A DNA stretch of 64,000 bases, taken from contig JALMGJ010000002.1 in NCBI GenBank assembly GCA_023362775.1, forward strand, positions 36,729,914 through 36,793,913. Direction: 5' to 3'. Positions 21,063 through 32,700 of the stretch are shown in pieces. Position numbers and translations under genes: made by a program. The notes under the pieces were generated by a model, which saw nothing but the letters and a program-made list of their open reading frames with translations, did not search any database and was not told the DNA's origin. How positions within the stretch are numbered: position 1 is the stretch's first letter; each line of letters starts with the position of its first letter. The DNA is from Charina bottae. Taxonomy: Eukaryota > Chordata > Lepidosauria > Squamata > Charinaidae.

Positions 21063-21647
21063 GAAATAATAGAGGTGGGATAAAAATTAATTTAAAAAAT
21101 TAAAAAAAATAAACTCTAAGCTTCTTCGTGTGAGGGAGAAAATCAAAATATAGTATGTCACTTAAACTCCTCGAAATAACAATGGTCTTCCGCATTGCCA
21201 TTACAAGCACTAATTTTCAGGAAAAAGAAAAATGATGAAATAACTCATAGTTTTCATTTTGCCACATGTAATGTTGCTTACTAAGTTTTGTTTCCTGAAT
21301 CTGAAGTACTATCACTATTAGCAGTTTTAACTTCTAAGCCTTTATTTTAATCATTCTCACTTTTATGGATTTCTGAAAACAGATTTGCCTGCATAAAAAC
21401 AATCTTCCTCTCTATCCTTTGAAATAGAACATTGACCTGTTTCTTTTATACCCTAGCTGTTCAAAGAATCCTTTAAAAAAAATTTCAGAAAATATTTCCT
21501 AATTCATATATTTTTAATTTTTTACCATTTATCAGAAAAACAAAAGCAAAACCACAAAAAATTACAGGAGAAATGGGGAAGAACCAAGGGTCGTCCCCCC
21601 AATATTTCTTGCTTCCCCCACCCCCCCAGGGTTTCAGCTTTCTAAAC
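21063..21647. other. A/T-rich, nothing recognised
   Basis: No repeat or exon seen. Confidence 0.4.
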
Positions 21648-21753
21648 CAGTGTTTCTCAACCTCAGCAACTTTAAGACGTGTGGACTTCAAGTCCCAGAA
21701 TTCTGGGAGTTGAAGTCCACGCGTCTTCAAGTAGCTGAGGTTGAGAAACACTG
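21648..21753. mobile_element. Palindromic hAT-type MITE
   Basis: CAGTGTTTCTCAACC and GGTTGAGAAACACTG ends, halves meeting at CCCAGAATTCTGGG. Flanks TTCTAAAC and TTCTAGGC match at 6 of 8. Confidence 0.7.
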
Positions 21754-22629
21754 TTCTAGGCAATGGCCTGTAAAAAGGAATGGTGGGCTGTCAATATCAA
21801 TAGTCGTCGTCTTCTTGGCGATCACTCGTAGCCAAGTAAGATTGTCTTCCAGGGGTAAAATCTTATCCTGGCGTTTATTGATCTGACTAATATCAATAGT
21901 ACCAGACAATGGACAATTCCTCTCATCAACTGTATTAAAACACATTTGTGTTGTCTTTCAATTTCTGCCAGAAACTAATTAATTTTTAAACAAATAAAAA
22001 CCAGGTGGAGAAACAATAGTCTCTAGTGATTTAGCAAGCTGACATATCAGTTCTGAAGAAAATGACCTCATGACCAAGTAAGCCACCCATTTATTTCTTA
22101 GAAAACTGTAATGAAATTCAGCATATGACTTAGGGCTAAAAGCTGTGGAGAAACAGCTTTCTTCAAAACTGCATTAAGACTGACAAAAAAAGACTCCTTT
22201 TTTTATGCTGTTTATGTTTTTCTCATATCGTCGTTCATAGAGTTGTTCTGTACGAGATGGGCGGCCGAAAAATTTGATAAATTAAATAAATAAATAAATA
22301 AAATATCTCTATCACAAGAGTCTCCCAGCATGGGGGGTGGGTGGGTGAACATAATTTGACATTGTGAAAGATAAGTCACTAACATGCTACCAATTCAAGG
22401 AAAATCGTGAGCAGAGCCGGTAAAAAAATTAATGAAATTCTCCCTGCCACTTCCTTTAATTTGGTTTCTGTTTGCATCACTTTTCATTGTGCCATGTAGA
22501 TGCTACAGACAACGAATATCTGCTTTGAATCTTTAGTAGACTTACGATAAGCACGGTTTGGGATCTTTCAAAAGCCTGATGGTGCTGGAAAATATGGTTC
22601 TCAACAGACTGTCCAAATTCTGAGCTCTG
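21754..22629. other. Mostly unrecognised; L2-type tail remnant near 22238-22302
   Basis: A CTGTACGAGATGGGCGGCC motif plus an AAAT run at 22238-22302 is an L2-type tail. The rest gives no feature. Confidence 0.4.
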
Positions 22630-22800
22630 ATCTTGACTTTATTTATTTATTTATTTATTTATTTATTTGTCAATCAATCAATCAATCAATCAATCATATT
22701 TATAGGGCTGCCCATCTCACACAAAGCGACTCTGGGCAGCGTACAACAATTAGATAAAACAGCAAATAAATAAAAAAACGCTTGTTATAAAAAGATAAAA
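22630..22800 (-). repeat. L2-type LINE or SINE 3' tail
   Basis: A TTTA run and CAAT repeat followed by GCCCATCTCACACAAAG and CTCTGGGCAGC, the inverse of the L2-type tail. No coding part. Confidence 0.6.
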
Positions 22801-23421
22801 AGTAATTATTAAAATAAAAATATTATCAAAATTTTTTAAATATATAAACCCCACGGAGAGAGCAAGAATATCAATCACAGTGGAGCATCTATAAATGAAG
22901 ATCAAAGATCCTATCAATGAAGATAGAGTCATTGCAAATTAGAAACCACAATATTACAAAAGTATTCACACTTTTCAAAATGCAAGCTTCAGCTGATCAT
23001 ATGATAGCGCAGAGCCCTGGTCCAAATTGTGTCCTTAAAAAACACCCTTTCCCTTAGGAGTTGTTCGTTCATAAGTAACTGCACTTGACTGTAGCCCAAA
23101 TGCCCAAAATATATAGCTGTCTTGGTTAGCAAAACCATTAAGAGAGAGCCTAGACCAGCCTTCTGAGCCTAGTAGCACCCACAGCCAGGAGCACTTCCTG
23201 AATCCCATGTTGGCTGAAGAGTCTGGGAATTTGTAATTTATCTGGAGGGCAACAGATTGAAGAAAGCTTGCCTAGATCGGATTTTTTTTTTAATGTTTTT
23301 CCGCTAATGAAGGATATGTGGCAATAATGTGATACCACTGGAAAGGACATTGTCTGAATTTTCAGGCCTTTAAATTTTTGTGCATGCCTGACTCAGGCAT
23401 TCTGTCTATTCATTAGATGTA
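22801..23421. other. Nothing recognised
   Basis: No exon or delimited repeat. Confidence 0.35.
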
Positions 23422-24333
23422 CAGGTAGTCCTCACTTAACAACCATTCATTTAGTGACAGTTCAGTCTTACGATGGTGCTGAAAAAACGAGTTATGATCG
23501 GTCCTCACACTTGAGACCGTCGCAGCATCCCCATGGTCACATGATCATGGTTTGGGTGCTTGGCAACTGGTTCACATTTATTTAGGGGCGCGGTAGCTCA
23601 GCGGGTTAAACCGCTGAGCTGTTAGTCTGCTGACCATAAGGCCGGCAGTTCGAATCCGCGTGGCGAGGTGAGCTCTCGTCACCAGGCCCAGCTTCTGCCA
23701 ACCCAGCAATTCGAAAGCTAATGGCAAGTAGATAAATGGGTACCACTTACATGAGACAATATGCTGGCATCCTGTCGGGGGGTCGCCCTCGAACCAAAGA
23801 AGAAGATCTGGAGAATCCCGCGGATGGCGGCTGAGGACGGCGGATCCCGATTAACAACTTCCAGGACGTCAGCAGCCGGCTCAGAAGCGAGGCATTCTGG
23901 GGCATGTAGTTCCGATGCCTGTGGAAGAAGAGTCGGTTCCCTCACCCCCTCCCAAATAGCGCGGTACATTGTTAACATATATGAGATGTATAATATATAT
24001 GAATTGTAATGATGATTGTAAGCCGCCTAGAGCCCTCCGTCTAGGGAGGGGATAGGTGGGGTATAAATACGTAAATAAATAAATGACCATCACAGCATCT
24101 CATGGTCATGGGATCACCATTTTCAACCTTCCCAGCCGGCTTCTGGCAAGCAAAATCAATGGGGATCCGCGTGATTCGCTTAATGACAATGTGGTTCACT
24201 TAACGCCCACGGTGATTTGCTTAACGACCGCTGCAAAAAAGGTGGTAAAATCAGGTTGGATTCTCTTAATGTCTGCTTCGCTTAGTAACCGAAATTCCGG
24301 TCCCAATTTTGGTTGTTAAGTGAGGACTACCTG
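23422..24333. mobile_element. Tigger-like MITE (CAGGTAGTCCTC ends), split by a SINE
   Basis: Ends CAGGTAGTCCTCACTTAAC and GTTAAGTGAGGACTACCTG, flanked by TA on both sides. TA duplication and end sequence point to the Tc1/mariner superfamily, Tigger-like (inference). The interior has repeated TTAAC- and TTACG-type words in both orientations. A SINE occupies 23584-24083. Confidence 0.75.
23584..24083 (+). mobile_element. tRNA-derived SINE with L2-type tail, copy 1
   Basis: The head GGGGCGCGGTAGCTCAGCGG and B-box GTTCGAATCC are tRNA-like. The body shares CAGGACGTCAGC and GAGTCGGTTCCCTCACCCC with the copy at 60983-61465. The 3' end carries GTAAGCCGCCTAGAG and an AAAT tail typical of L2-mobilised SINEs. 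It differs from the Sauria SINE in its body and tail. Confidence 0.75.
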
Positions 24334-24335
24334 TA

Positions 24336-24695
24336 TATCCAACTGTCATTCCAGAACACAAGGCAGCATACATAGATAGCTCTCCTCCTAGTTTTTCCCA
24401 TAGCAACAACTTTGTGAAGTAGGTTGGACTGAGACAGACTGATTGGCCCAAAGTCATCTAGGGGGTTTCTGTGGCGGAGAACAGATTAGAATCCGGGTCA
24501 CCCCAACCCTATGCCTTCACCTTCACCATTCCACGACGTTAGCTCTTTTGGAATTCTGTAGAATCTCAAACCTATCAGAGATTTCTCTTACCTGCCAAAT
24601 GCAAGAAATCACACCGCTGTTGTTCAGTGATCTGCCTCTGAATTTCGGGGGGTGGGGGTGGAAAAAAGGAGGCAGAAGAATAGCCTACGGATCAT
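24336..24695. other. Nothing recognised
   Basis: No repeat family or exon seen. Confidence 0.35.
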
Positions 24696-24709
24696 CAAAT
24701 GCCCATATC

Positions 24710-24930
24710 TTCTGCTCCCACAGGGGCCCAGGTTGTTTTCTCTGGAAACACCCTAAGCAGGGAAGGAGCAGAACTGGACTCCAAGAGCGACTGATATCGG
24801 GAAACGTGACTGCCACAAGACTCTTTGTGGAGTTACAACACAAACCCAGCTGAACGTTGCAGACGGTGATGCTGCCTGCTACTCAATTTGCAAAGATTCT
24901 GGAGACAAACCCTAACACAATCAACTTGAC
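24710..24930 (+). pseudogene. Possible degenerate Ig/TCR V-like segment
   Basis: A candidate acceptor TTCTGCTCCCACAG precedes a reading with SGNVTATRLFVELQHKP. After a frame change it continues as LNVADGDAACYSIC, which resembles a V-domain F strand (D-x-A-x-Y-x-x-C). The frame break and the following stop make it at best a relic. Chance resemblance is quite possible. Confidence 0.25.
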
Positions 24931-25904
24931 TGCATCCTTCGTAAGTCTGAAAAATGTATCAGCCCAACACAGCCTTAATGCTGTTGTTAAAACATGTTCT
25001 AACTTGCAACTGTGATCTGTGCGTATGGAATTGTGATTCAAATGGTGGTTCCTTTTTTTGGTTTCCTGTTATTCATCTCATTGTTTTACGGTATATGCTT
25101 CTAAGAGTAATTAAAAACACAAAAAAGACCGTTTTGCACTTGCGGTTTCTGTATCCCCAGAGACCCTCGTTCTCGTCCGATCTTTGCTGATCCTCTTGTC
25201 TTGCCAGTAGAGAACTGAATGGAAGAAATAATTGCCGTTTTCCAAAACTCTGCTATTCTTGGGGCTAAGAATCAAGATTCCTTATTATTTATTTCTAGAT
25301 GTCTATGATTGTACTGGGAAGAACTTCTATGGTAGAATTTCAGGGCAACCATTTCAATCAATTTTTAATGCAAATTCCTGCAAATCTTCTCTCACAAAAT
25401 AACCTAAAAGCAACCATCAGCAGCAGCTTTAGCTGGTTCCAGATTTTAACCAGTACAAAAAATATGAAATCACTCCATTTAACCCAAGTTCTTCCTTTTC
25501 CATTTTGATCAGAATTACACAAAATTACAGTTAGAGTGAACTTCTTCCAGTGCTTAAATCAGCAATGTTTCTGTGTACGTGAATGTTCCACCACCACCCA
25601 TCATTGTGCTAATTGTCCTCCACAAATAGATCCTGCTTAGGTAGAGCCAGACACAAATGACCTTTTTAAATTCTCCCAACAGTTTTGTGGACAGAGACAT
25701 GGACTGGACGATTTCTCCAAATCTGTCTAGGAGAATGAGAACTATATTTGTGGTCAAAGACCAGCTGCCAGTTACATGTTACATCAGGAAGACAATCAGA
25801 AGTTGAAGCTTCCTGTGGATGTTAAAAAGAAAGAGGCTTAACCCCTTTGTAAATAGAAATGGGAGCAGAAAGGCGTCCTAGCACACTCATGTGCCCCAAG
25901 AATT
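24931..25904. other. Nothing recognised
   Basis: A/T-rich; short readings without motifs. Confidence 0.35.
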
Positions 25905-26212
25905 TTCATGTAGTCTCATAAACAAGACTAGGACAAGAAGCCTTTTTTTAGGACAAGAAGCAATGGAGTGGAAGTTCATCAGAGGGAGATCCAACCTGGA
26001 AACAAGGAGGAATTTCCTGACAGTGAGAACTATTAAGCAGTGGAACAGCTTGCCTCCCGGAGTTGTGGGTGCTCCATCGCTGGAGGTTTTCAAGAAAAGA
26101 TTGGACAACCATTTGTCCAAGATGGTGTGAGGACTCCTGCCTTGGGCACGGGGTTGGACCAGAAGACCTCCAAGGTCCCTTCCAATCCTATGATTCTATG
26201 ACTCTATGAAAT
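25905..26212 (+). mobile_element. CR1-type LINE, 3' end
   Basis: Reads as the C-terminal end of CR1 ORF2 (RRNFLTVRTIKQWNSLPPGV, then APSLEVFKKRLD), then the 3' UTR with CAAGGTCCCTTCCAATCC and the short ATTCTATGA-type terminal repeats of CR1. 5'-truncated. Confidence 0.8.
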
Positions 26213-26308
26213 AGAAGAGGTCTGCCAATTTTGCACAGAGCCTGCAATTGATTTTGAATGCTGCCTTCGTGTTTATTTCCCCATCTAGCAACTTATGGCA
26301 TCTGCTAG

Positions 26309-26388
26309 AGCAGTGGGTGGCTGGGGAATTCTGGGAGTTGAAGTGCACCCATCTTAAATTTGCGGAGGTGGAGAAACACTGTTCTAAA
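26309..26388. mobile_element. Palindromic hAT-type MITE, right half
   Basis: Contains GGGGAATTCTGGGAGTTGAA and ends GGTGGAGAAACACTG; the left half is almost entirely deleted. Confidence 0.6.
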
Positions 26389-27146
26389 GTTATCCAATCA
26401 TCATTGTGCCAAAGTAACATAAATGAGGGCAGGCTTTCTATCACCAAAACTGGCTGGGTGATGCTATGAAGATGCTGTAAGTCTCTAGTATGGACACAGC
26501 TTACATCAATCAAAGCAAGATAAATAATATTTGGGAGGGGGCAGTGAGAGTCCTTTTCAAATAGGAGGTACAAATATTACATTGATCAGGTATTGATCAT
26601 CCCACTCTAAATCCAGCTTTCATGTTGGCCATTACATAGTCATTCATCAGCAGTTGACTAACTTCCAGTCAAGATGCTGGTGTACAATTTACTCATATTT
26701 AGGAGACTAATTCGGTGAAAATTCGCAGGGTCGGTTTTATCTCTTTATAAATTGACACTGTAATTCATCAACTCTAATCCTTGGGGATCTGTAGGGAATG
26801 ATCAGTATCAATCAATAAAGATGCCAATACTGGTGCTGACCAATCAGAATTTACTTTTAATAATTCAGCCAGAACCAAGTTTCTCCTGGCTAGTTTTCCA
26901 TTTTTGAATTGCAGAGTAAGTTTGAAGATCTCAGAAGGGGACACCCAGGAGCCAAATCTGCAATATATTCTGGATTTAAGAGAGATCAGACCTGATTCAT
27001 CATTAAAGAAGGGACAAACATGTTCAACTTATGCTTCTGATGGTATGCAACCTGCACAAAAAGGCGATGTAGATGTAATATGCCACCAGTTTCATCACTA
27101 CTGGTGCTGTATATTGATGATGAGCATGATGAGCAGTTATACTAAA
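26389..27146. other. Nothing recognised
   Basis: No repeat or exon delimited. Confidence 0.35.
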
Positions 27147-27226
27147 GCAGTGTTTCTCAACCTTGGCAACTTTAAGATGTGTGGACTTCAACTCCCAGAA
27201 TTCCCCAGCCAGCATGGGGAGAAACA
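27147..27226. mobile_element. Palindromic hAT-type MITE, left half
   Basis: CAGTGTTTCTCAACCTTGGC start through CCCCAGCCAGC, then a direct jump to GGGGAGAAACACTG. Confidence 0.65.
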
Positions 27227-27394
27227 CTGTCCCAGAGCACCTCGTAACAATGGCTGTTCAAATTCTGCTTAAAGACCTTCAGCAAAATAGAGTTCTTCAT
27301 CCCTCTAGGTTATTCAATCTTTGTTGACCGCTCATTGAAGGAAATTGGGGGCATTGATTTGTCTCTGTGTCTGCCCCACCACCCTAGGGAAAGT

Positions 27395-27570
27395 GGAAGG
27401 CCAAAGGAAGAGGGGCCGACCAAGGGCAAGATGGATGGATGATATTCTGGAGGTGACGAACTCGACCCTGGGGGAGCTGGGGGTGGCGACAGCCAACAGG
27501 AAGCTCTGGCGTGGGCTGGTCCATGACGTCACGAAGAGTCGGACGTGACTCAACGAATAAACAACAAACT
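27395..27570 (+). mobile_element. RTE-type LINE (non-BovB subfamily), 3' end
   Basis: Encodes the RTE C-terminal tail (KRGRPRARWMDDILEV, then WRGLVHDVTKSRT) and ends AACGAATAAACAACAAA. Same subfamily as the copies at 35500-36575 and 56700-57668. Confidence 0.8.
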
Positions 27571-28085
27571 GCCCCACTACACAGGGTTCCTGGGAGATTA
27601 AGATGCAAACAACCAAGTAAGCCGGCTCTGTTCCTTAGAAGAAAGGCAACGGATGCCGGAACGGAAGCATTAGTAATGCTTAAGAATAAAAGTCATTAAG
27701 TTTACTTAACAAGTGCAAAAGCTACAAGATGCCAAACAAAATGAAATCTACCTGCATCTGACGACCTCTAGGTGTAACAAGATTGACATCTGGATAGCAG
27801 TGGATTCATAAAGGGTGGCATAATGTAAACTGATGTAGAGTGGTTTCTAAATTCAGAATTCTAATAGGAGAGATTAAGGGAGGAGAAAGACCAGGAAGGT
27901 CCTTCCAATGAGGCGATGGTACCTAGAGGGACCCCATTGCTGAGCTTCCCGCTTGTAAAACAGCCTTTTGTTGTTGTTGTTTTTGTTTTGACCACCCATC
28001 CTTAGTTTGTTTCAAAGGAGGAGGAAAACCTTGTGTGTTTGCTGCTGCCATGGGGTGTGCATTGTTTTTTTTAAGGTTTTTAATT
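27571..28085. other. Nothing recognised
   Basis: No repeat or exon delimited. Confidence 0.35.
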
Positions 28086-28505
28086 CTGTAAGACACCCAG
28101 AGTCACCGCGCGGTCACCCAGCCGGCTTTCATGCCTAAGGCAGGGCTAGAACTCTCAGTCTCCTGGTTTGCCATTGGCTCCTTCCTAGGGCTGAGAGACA
28201 AGGACTGCCCCAAGGTCACCCAGCTGGCTTTCATGCCTAAGGCAGGACTAGAACTCTCTGTCTCCTGGTTTGTCATTGGCTCCTTCCTAGGGCTGAGAGA
28301 CAGGGACTGGCCCAAGTTCACCCAGCTGGCTTTCATGCCTAAGGCGGGACTAGAACTCTCTGTCTCCTGGTTTGTCATTGGCTCCTTCCTAGGGCTGAGA
28401 GACAGGGACTGGCCCAAGTTCACCCAGCTGGCTTTCATGCCTAAGGCGGGACTAGAACTCTCAGTCTCCTGGTTTCTAGCCCAGCACCTTAACCACTAGT
28501 CCAAA
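28086..28505 (-). mobile_element. CORE-SINE-like element with amplified core, second locus
   Basis: On the - strand the same unit of about 103 bp as at 19202-21062 occurs nearly four times. The tRNA-like head (GACTAGTGGTTAAGG) is at the right end. The other end joins an L2-type CACCCAGAGTCACCG tail. Because the same core is amplified at two distant loci, the amplification may predate insertion or recur easily. Confidence 0.7.
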
Positions 28506-28728
28506 CTAATGTTTAGCTGGCTTGACTTTTATTTCTGTTTGGAATAGGGGGGAGGGGAGATAAGAGAAAACCCCAAGATTGTTTTTGTTAAGCAGTAGCT
28601 TATCCTCCTCCTGGGGGTGGTTAGCTTAGTAATATCCTCCTTTTAAGATCTCACCATCCTCTGGATTTTTTCTATTTATTATTATATTGTATTTTAAGAT
28701 TTATAGGTTTTGAATTTTAATATTATTA

Positions 28729-28806
28729 TTGTAAACCGCCCAGAGTCTACTGCTGTAGAGATGGGCAGTGACTAATTTGACTAATAAATAAAATAAATAA
28801 ATAAAT
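28729..28806 (+). repeat. L2-type 3' tail
   Basis: GTAAACCGCCCAGAGTC, GAGATGGGCAG, then an AAAT run. Confidence 0.6.
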
Positions 28807-28809
28807 CCC

Positions 28810-29420
28810 AGGCTCTTGGAACTATCCCGTCAAGGTCAGATCCTGCAACCATGGAAACAGGGTCATGAGGTTTTAGGGCCAGACTTTGATAAAAACCTTA
28901 GGATTGCCTTTTGAGTTTGGGAGCTTCTGCAGACCTGAGTGCTGGGTGCTGTGGAAATTGAGCCATCCTGGGGTATCTCTGCTGTCCCTATTAAGGGGCT
29001 CCTGACAGCCTATGGGAGATAGGGTTTCAACTTGCTTGGTATGTTATGATTTTCCTTTCTTTATGCCATAGCTTTCCAAAGTGCGTGTCGCGACACTTTA
29101 GTGTGTTGCAACATAGTTTAGTGTGTTGCGAAGCGGCGGCAGGAGCGTGCACGGCGGCAGAGATGATGGCAGTGGCGCGCCATCAGCGCTTCCGCGTTTT
29201 AGCGAGGCCGCCACCGCTGCACCACCCCCCCGCTGCCGTGTTGCCAATGGCGGCAGTTTGAAAAGCACTGCTTTATGCTATGCTTTTTATGCTTCTGTTT
29301 AATCTGCCTAAACTGTGTTTATGATTAAACTGTGTTTCTGTTTAAATTTGTTTGCTTAAGTTAATAATAAAGCTTAAAATCTCTTTATCCACTGGTGTGC
29401 TTATTGTCTCTGGATCTAAA
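28810..29420 (+). repeat. Possible LTR-like repeat, split by a hAT MITE
   Basis: Shares GACTTTGATAAAAACCTTAG and surrounding sequence with 37980-38115, so the segment is repeated. It ends with AATAATAAAGC and a GT-rich stretch near 29400, which resembles an LTR polyadenylation region. Boundaries unknown. Confidence 0.35.
29067..29270. mobile_element. hAT-type MITE (AGCTTTCCAAA family), perfect TSD
   Basis: Starts CATAGCTTTCCAAAG and ends CAGTTTGAAAAGCACTG. Flanks are CTTTATGC on both sides (29059-29066 and 29271-29278). Confidence 0.8.
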
Positions 29421-29691
29421 AGAACCAAATGTCTGAGCACCTGATCACTGCTTGGACACTTGGCAGAACACTGCTTTCTGTTTCTGTCCCGAATATATAA
29501 CTTTCTTCATTATAAAGTTGATGGTTTCCTCTGTATTCAGTATGAACTTTCTGGCTTCTAAAGAGGCAAAAATGAAGAGATGCTGCATTCCTTAAGCAGG
29601 TTCTAGATCCATAAGTTAAGAAAAAATAAATAAATTCAATCAATATATTTATTACATGAAAAAATATACTTTTCCATTTTATACACTAAAG

Positions 29692-29939
29692 CAGAGCTTT
29701 CCAAACTTTTCATGTTGGTGACACACTTTTTAGACATGCATCATTTTGCGACACACTCTTACAGCAGGGCACAAGGCAGGCACTAGGACCTGCGCAGAAT
29801 CACAGCTGGTTTGGAGGCAGCAAGGCAGGCACTAGGACCTGCGCAGAATCCTGGCAGGGTTGAGGCAGCAGCAGCCGCGACACACCCAGACACTTCAGCC
29901 GACACACTAACGTGTCCTGACACAGTTTGGAAAGCTCTG
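29692..29939. mobile_element. hAT-type element, short relative of the 7409-8994 copy
   Basis: CAGAGCTTTCCAAAC and GTTTGGAAAGCTCTG ends; flanks CACTAAAG on both sides (29684-29691 and 29940-29947). It holds about one and a half units of the GGCAGGCACTAGGACCTG repeat, so it approximates the unexpanded form. Confidence 0.85.
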
Positions 29940-29947
29940 CACTAAAG

Positions 29948-30398
29948 ATGCATTGAAGAGGATTCTGTGTGTCATATATTTTGTAAGGGACATAAACTGA
30001 AAACATGGGTTCAATGGAGAGCTAACAATTTATCGGGGAGTGGAAATTGTGTGATGGAGAAGTACCAAAGGAAGGATGGAAAGGAGGTAGGGAAAGAAAT
30101 GCAAGCAAACTTTGATGAGGAAATGTGGAAAAGATGACCAAATGTGGAAATAGCCCTTGAGAAACATGTGCGCAAACGTCCCTTGCAAGAATGAGGTGAG
30201 CAAAATGGGAACGTCACTAAAAGATACACTATCTCAAGTTCTCTAGCACATGGTAAATTTCACCTGTGAAGAATGGAGAAAATTAGTTAATTCACTCCAT
30301 CATGCCTGTGCCATACTAGAAAAGAACTCAGGAATGAGACTCAAATGGGAAAGAAGTTGAATGCTGCCTTAAGGTTTCGACCAAAAGTGAAGGTTATA
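29948..30398. other. Nothing recognised
   Basis: No repeat or exon delimited. Confidence 0.35.
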
Positions 30399-30630
30399 TA
30401 GGTAGTCCTCGTTTAGTGACTCGTTTAGTGACTGCCTCATTTAGCAACTGTTTGCCATTACGACAGTGATGAAAAGCTACCAATCCTCACTTTTATGACC
30501 TTCGCACGTCTGTAACGCAAAGGAAAGCTGAAGTAAGATCATAAGCACAGTCATGGTTTCACTTAGTGATTGCTTTGCTTAATGACCGAGTTGCCAGTCC
30601 CATTTGTGGTCGCTAAATGAGGACTACCTG
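30399..30630. mobile_element. Tigger-like MITE, short copy
   Basis: Left end TAGGTAGTCCTCGTTTAG and right end CTAAATGAGGACTACCTG, with TTTAGTGAC-type internal words. One end has changed from CAGG to TAGG. Confidence 0.7.
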
Positions 30631-31085
30631 TCATCAACAGCAGTAGAATAGTATGTATAATGACAAAAATGTCCCGAAGTGCTGAGCAAGCTTCCTCACC
30701 CCTGAAAATTCATCCTTGGCATTGATGCAAGCGAAGCATTGGGGGGGGGGGGTAAAGAGAAGACAAACTTGCCCATTATGTTGAAATAGCCTTACATAAA
30801 ATAGAATTGGGGAGGCATTACCGTATTAGAAGGGGGTAATGCCTGAGCATCTGTGACCCTCCCAGATTCTTTGGTGGGGGGTTGTTTCCAACTCTTGGAG
30901 CCCAGCAAGATCACACTGCCAAGATTCAGAAACAAACTGCTGAATGGTGGCACAAGTTATAGTGAAACAGCTGTGCTAAGTGTTCAGTAGATTTAATTGA
31001 AACACCAGAAATTCAGAAAAAAGGGACTGAAAACTGTCATCTATGCTCCCTCTGGTGGTAATGTACTGTCATACCCTGGTGAAAT
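30631..31085. other. Nothing recognised apart from a G-run near 30740
   Basis: A 12-base G-run interrupts otherwise featureless DNA. Confidence 0.4.
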
Positions 31086-31136
31086 AAATAGCTAACTTTT
31101 CTGTAGCTTGAATCATGTCAACTGGATTTCTATTTT

Positions 31137-31185
31137 CTCAGTGGAAACGTTTCGCTCCTTATCCAAGGAGCTTCTTCAGTCTGAT
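31137..31185 (-). ncRNA. Hammerhead-like fold in the reversed Penelope copy
   Basis: Same parts as at 6225-6273, on the - strand. The stem I left arm reads AUCAG instead of CUCAG, weakening the helix to four pairs. Confidence 0.4.
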
Positions 31186-31750
31186 TAAAGTTAGTAAGGG
31201 AATCCTAAATATGTTTCTAGGTAGCTGTGTGACCTTACACCTGGGGCTAGGTCATGGTTATTTTGAGATGTTATTTTAAGTCCTTTTATCATCTAAAGGA
31301 GGATCGTTAAGATCACTATGCTGCTGTTGAGCTTGTGAAATGGTCTTAATCTTCCTAGGCACAGAAGACAAAGCAGGGAGGAAGATGGGGGAAAGATTGT
31401 GCCTGAGGCCCCCACCTCTATTCAAGGAAGGATTTTCCAAGTTGGCATAAATGGATTCCTTGACCCCTCTCTCAAACCACCTATCTTCTCTGTCTAAAAT
31501 GTGAACATTAATGTCCTCAAATGAGTTGTCCTTTTTCCTTTAGATGAAGATAAACTGCTGACTCTGGTCCTGTGGTGTTACTTCTCCTATGTTGGGCCAT
31601 TGGATTGCATAAACTACATTGCTTTTCTTGTGTTTTGGAGTTTGATCTGTGTGGGTTTCCTGTAGATCCCCATTTCTAGCTTGCCACCGGTCCCAATGAG
31701 GACTTCACAGTCTAGGAATGCCAGTCTGTTGTCCTTGAAATAGGGATCTA

Positions 31751-32561
31751 CAGGAAACCCCCACACACAGATCAATATCTGATGTTTGACTCCCACCATC
31801 CACTGCAGCACAAACTAGGAGTCATCAGGACATTGTCACACAGAGCAGAAACCATCCCCACCTCCATGGATTCCAAAAAGAATGAAAATCAGCACCTGAG
31901 AACAGCTCTGAAGGCCTGTGGATATCCAAATTGGGCCTTCACCAAATCTAAATCTACCAGACCTAAAACAGCGACAGATAGGGCTGAGACTCAGAGTAAA
32001 TGAAAGAACCTGGTCATTCCCTACATGGCTGGCGTGTCTGAAAAGATAAAACGGATATTTGGCAAACACCACATACCTGTATATTTCAAACCCACCAACA
32101 CACTGAGACAGAGGCTTGTACACCCCAAAGATCAAACTCCAAAACACAAGAAAAGCAATGTAGTTTATGCAATCCAGTGCAGCGAGGAGTGCTCTGAACT
32201 CTACATTGGAGAAACCAAACAACTTTTGTACAGGAGGATGGCCCAACACAGGAGAAGAAATACCACAGGACCAGAGTCAGCAGTTTATCTTCATCTAAAG
32301 GAAAAAGGACACTCATTTGAGGACATTAATGTTCACATTTTAGACAGAGAAGATAGGTGGTTTGAGAGAGGGGTCAAGGAATCCATTTATGCCAACTTGG
32401 AAAATCCTTCCTTGAATAGAGGCGGGGGCCTCAGACACAATCTTTCCCCCATCTTCCTCCCTGCTTTGTCTTCTGTGCCTAGGAAGATTAAGACCATTTC
32501 ACAAGCTCAACAGCAGCATGGTGATCTTAACGATCGTCCTTTAGATGATAAAAGGACTTAA
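31751..32561 (+). pseudogene. Penelope-like protein, RT C-terminal end and GIY-YIG domain
   Basis: The + strand encodes, in order, the end of a Penelope RT (IYRKP and TDQYLMFDSHHPLQHK), a linker, then after a frame break near 32003 a 178-codon segment (32025-32561). That segment carries a cysteine pair CSEEC and the GIY-YIG-type motifs VVYAIQC and LYIGETKQ, with the downstream arginine of RRMAQHRRR. Penelope-like elements couple RT to a GIY-YIG endonuclease for target-primed insertion in the nucleus. The catalytic RT core lies upstream and is missing, so this copy is dead. The same C-terminal tail recurs at 5924-6118 and, reversed, at 31330-31500. Confidence 0.75.
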
Positions 32562-32651
32562 AATAACATCTCAATATAACCATGACCTAGCCCCAGGTGT
32601 AAGGTCACACAGTTACCTAGAAACATATTTAGGATTCCCTTACTAACTTTG

Positions 32652-32700
32652 CTCAGACTGAAGAAGCTCCTTGGATAAGGAGCGAAACGTTTCCACTGAG
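32652..32700 (+). ncRNA. Hammerhead-like fold in the forward Penelope copy
   Basis: CUCAG, CUGAAGA, GCUCC...GGAGC, GAAA, ACGU and CUGAG in the same order and spacing as at 6225-6273, with the same extra A before stem II. Confidence 0.5.
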
